This document shows positions 5,429-6,749 of a stretch of DNA of 6,749 bases, piece by piece. Below the pieces are notes generated by a model. It was not told where the DNA came from, searched no databases, and was given only the letters and a program-made list of their open reading frames with translations. Source of the DNA: an uncultured Collinsella sp. GTDB lineage: Bacteria > Actinomycetota > Coriobacteriia > Coriobacteriales > Coriobacteriaceae. Within the stretch, counting starts at the first letter, position 1, and the number at the start of each line of letters is the position of its first letter. Location: positions 1 to 6,749 of the forward strand of contig CAUDCB010000108.1 of NCBI GenBank assembly GCA_958447915.1. Reading direction: 5' to 3'. Both the position numbers and the translations under genes were made by a program.

Positions 5429-6508
5429 ATGCTCAGGATCGGTCTTCTTACCAGTGGCGGCGACTGCCAGGCGCTCAACGCCACCATGCGCGGCATCGTC
5501 AAAACACTCATGACCAATAGCGAAGAGCCTATCGAGATCTACGGTTTTGAGGACGGCTACCAGGGCCTTATCTACAGCAGGTTCCGCGTCATGACGCCCG
5601 CCAATTTTAGCGGTATCCTCACCCGCGGCGGCACCATCCTGGGCACGAGCCGTACGCCGTTCAAGCGCCTGGATACTCCCGAGGCCGATGGCGTCGAGAA
5701 GGTGCCCGCAATGGTCCACACCTATCACAAGCTGCAGCTCGACTGCCTGTTTATGCTGGGCGGCAACGGTTCCACCAAGACCGCTAACCGTCTGCGCGAA
5801 GAGGGCCTCAACGTTATCGCCCTGCCCAAGACCATCGATAACGACACCTGGGGCACCGAGATGACGTTTGGCTTTACGAGCGCCATCGACGTCGCCACCA
5901 AGTGCATCGACGACATCCACACCACCGCGTCGAGTCACGGTCGCGTGTTTGTTATCGAGATCATGGGCCACAAGGTTGGCTGGATCCCGCTGTACGCCGG
6001 CGTCGCGGGCGGCGCGGACGTCATCCTGATTCCCGAAATCCCCTACGACATGGATAACGTCATCAAGACCATCGAGCATCGCATGGAGACCGGTAGCCGC
6101 TTTACCATCGTAGCCGTCGCCGAGGGCGCTATCTCCAAGGAGGATGCGGCGCTGTCCAAGAAGGAGTACAAGAAGAAGCTCGCCGAGCGTACGAGCCCGT
6201 CGATTGTCTACGACATCGCCAAGGAGATCGAGGCCAAGACCGGTCGCGAGACCCGCGTCGCCATCCCCGGTCACACGCAGCGCGGCGGTCAGCCCGACGC
6301 CCAGGACCGCATCTTTGCGACCCAGTGCGGCGTCGAGGCCGCGCTCGGCTGCCTGCGTGGCGAGTTTGGCTACATGATTGCCCTGCGTGACGGCAAGATG
6401 TGCCACATGCCGCTCGAGGAGGTCGCCGGCAAGCTCAAATATGTCGACCCCCAGAGCGATCTGGTGCGCGAGGCCAAAGCGTTGGGCATCAGCTTCGGCG
6501 ACGAATAG
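5429..6508 (+). CDS. pfkA: 6-phosphofructokinase (actinobacterial/mixed-substrate group)
   Basis: This cytoplasmic glycolytic enzyme phosphorylates fructose 6-phosphate to fructose 1,6-bisphosphate. The 359-residue product (E. coli PfkA 320) contains TSGGDCQALN at 8-17, GTSR (R75), the nucleotide loop GGNGS (111-115), catalytic D137 in PKTIDND (133-139), E232 (AEG), R276, and H282 and R285 (GHTQRGG). G114 corresponds to E. coli G104, the usual ATP marker, while K134 corresponds to position 124, Lys in PPi-using and Streptomyces-type enzymes. Gly plus Lys is the actinobacterial ATP-PFK pattern, so ATP is predicted (inference). Two residues are unusual: N113 replaces the Mg-linked Asp (E. coli D103), and H181 replaces Arg in the MGR motif. 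The start has GGAAGGA (5416-5422) six bases upstream. A PPi-dependent (pfp-like) enzyme is the alternative. Confidence 0.93.
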   Translation: MLRIGLLTSGGDCQALNATMRGIVKTLMTNSEEPIEIYGFEDGYQGLIYSRFRVMTPANFSGILTRGGTILGTSRTPFKRLDTPEADGVEKVPAMVHTYHKLQLDCLFMLGGNGSTKTANRLREEGLNVIALPKTIDNDTWGTEMTFGFTSAIDVATKCIDDIHTTASSHGRVFVIEIMGHKVGWIPLYAGVAGGADVILIPEIPYDMDNVIKTIEHRMETGSRFTIVAVAEGAISKEDAALSKKEYKKKLAERTSPSIVYDIAKEIEAKTGRETRVAIPGHTQRGGQPDAQDRIFATQCGVEAALGCLRGEFGYMIALRDGKMCHMPLEEVAGKLKYVDPQSDLVREAKALGISFGDE

Positions 6509-6531
6509 CCTCGGCCGAAATCCATCCCATC

Positions 6532-6635
6532 GGGCCCTCCGACCCCGTCCGACGTATTTCGATTTGGCTCCTCCCTTGACTCCGTCAAAGGTCGCCAATC
6601 GGAATCGTCGGGCGGGGCCGGAGGGCCCTTCGTTT
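6532..6635 (+). terminator. Very long hairpin (about 41 bp) downstream of pfk
   Basis: A 97-nt palindrome starts 24 bases after the pfk stop. Outer stem 6532-6541 with 6619-6628 is 10 bp; after one mismatch (A6542/C6618), 6543-6554 pairs with 6606-6617 (12 bp, one G-U). After a bulged T6555, 6556-6564 pairs with 6597-6605 (9 bp, one G-U). After bulged T6565, 6566-6568 pairs with 6594-6596. The apical stem 6574-6580 with 6584-6591 closes on TCC. TTCGTTT (6629-6635) follows, so it can work as an intrinsic terminator, but the stem is several times longer than one needs. Confidence 0.75.
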
Positions 6636-6689
6636 ACATACTCGCCGGGGCTATTCGTCTTCTTGCTGCGGGTGCCTGGTCTGAAATTA

Positions 6690-6749
6690 AGTTGCGGTGA
6701 AATAGTTCCCGCTTAGCCCGCAAATGGCTGAATCTAGAAACTATTCCAC
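6690..6749. repeat. Inverted repeat, copy 2 (cut by the window end)
   Basis: The left arm 6690-6709 matches the arm at 10-29 in 19 of 20 positions (A instead of T at 6701). After a spacer of 27 bases (6710-6736), the same length as in copy 1 but different in sequence, the right arm starts at 6737 and runs to the edge; 11 of its 13 visible bases pair with the left arm. The A at 6701 is matched by T at 6745, whereas copy 1 has T21 with A65, so the pairing is kept by a double change. Confidence 0.8.

Noticed and set aside
5336..6598. 420-codon open frame on the minus strand
   Set aside because: It is antisense to pfk, which has all its key motifs; this frame crosses the long hairpin and shows no recognisable domain.

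Overview
The window is about 6.7 kb of GC-rich, densely coding bacterial DNA. G/C-biased third positions, a SEC-C-tagged methionine aminopeptidase, an actinobacterial-type phosphofructokinase and numerous intergenic hairpin repeats suggest a gut actinobacterium of the Coriobacteriia, most likely Collinsella or a close relative. That assignment is inferred from gene types and remembered repeat families, not from a database search.

Layout from left to right: (1) a perfect 20-bp inverted repeat (10-76) just upstream of the probable map promoter; (2) map (129-1016, +), a type I methionine aminopeptidase with an N-terminal SEC-C zinc motif, ending in a strong hairpin terminator; (3) a 46-bp hairpin repeat (1083-1128), then a D-2-hydroxyacid dehydrogenase (1147-2082, +, GTG start); (4) a 390-bp gap between convergent genes (2083-2472) holding a 12-bp hairpin, a ~99-nt nested palindrome and a second copy of the 46-bp repeat; (5) on the minus strand, an M18 metallo-aminopeptidase (4041-2656), followed with no gap (TAA then ATG) by an unrecognised 60-codon ORF (2655-2473); (6) a divergent intergenic region (4042-4202); (7) an exported or membrane-anchored Ntn hydrolase of the choloylglycine hydrolase/linear amide C-N hydrolase type (4203-5288, +); (8) 6-phosphofructokinase (5429-6508, +), followed by a ~97-nt, ~41-bp hairpin; (9) the start of a second copy of the left-end inverted repeat, cut by the window edge (6690-6749).

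The genes are mainly housekeeping or central metabolism: N-terminal protein processing (map), peptide turnover (M18), glycolysis (pfk) and 2-oxo/2-hydroxy acid reduction. They do not form one pathway, and each appears to be its own transcription unit. The exported Ntn hydrolase is the one gene likely to act on host- or gut-derived amides. The least explained content is intergenic: two repeat families, each present twice with pairing-preserving differences between copies, plus two very long nested hairpins. I see no CRISPR array, tRNA, rRNA, transposase or multi-gene defence system.
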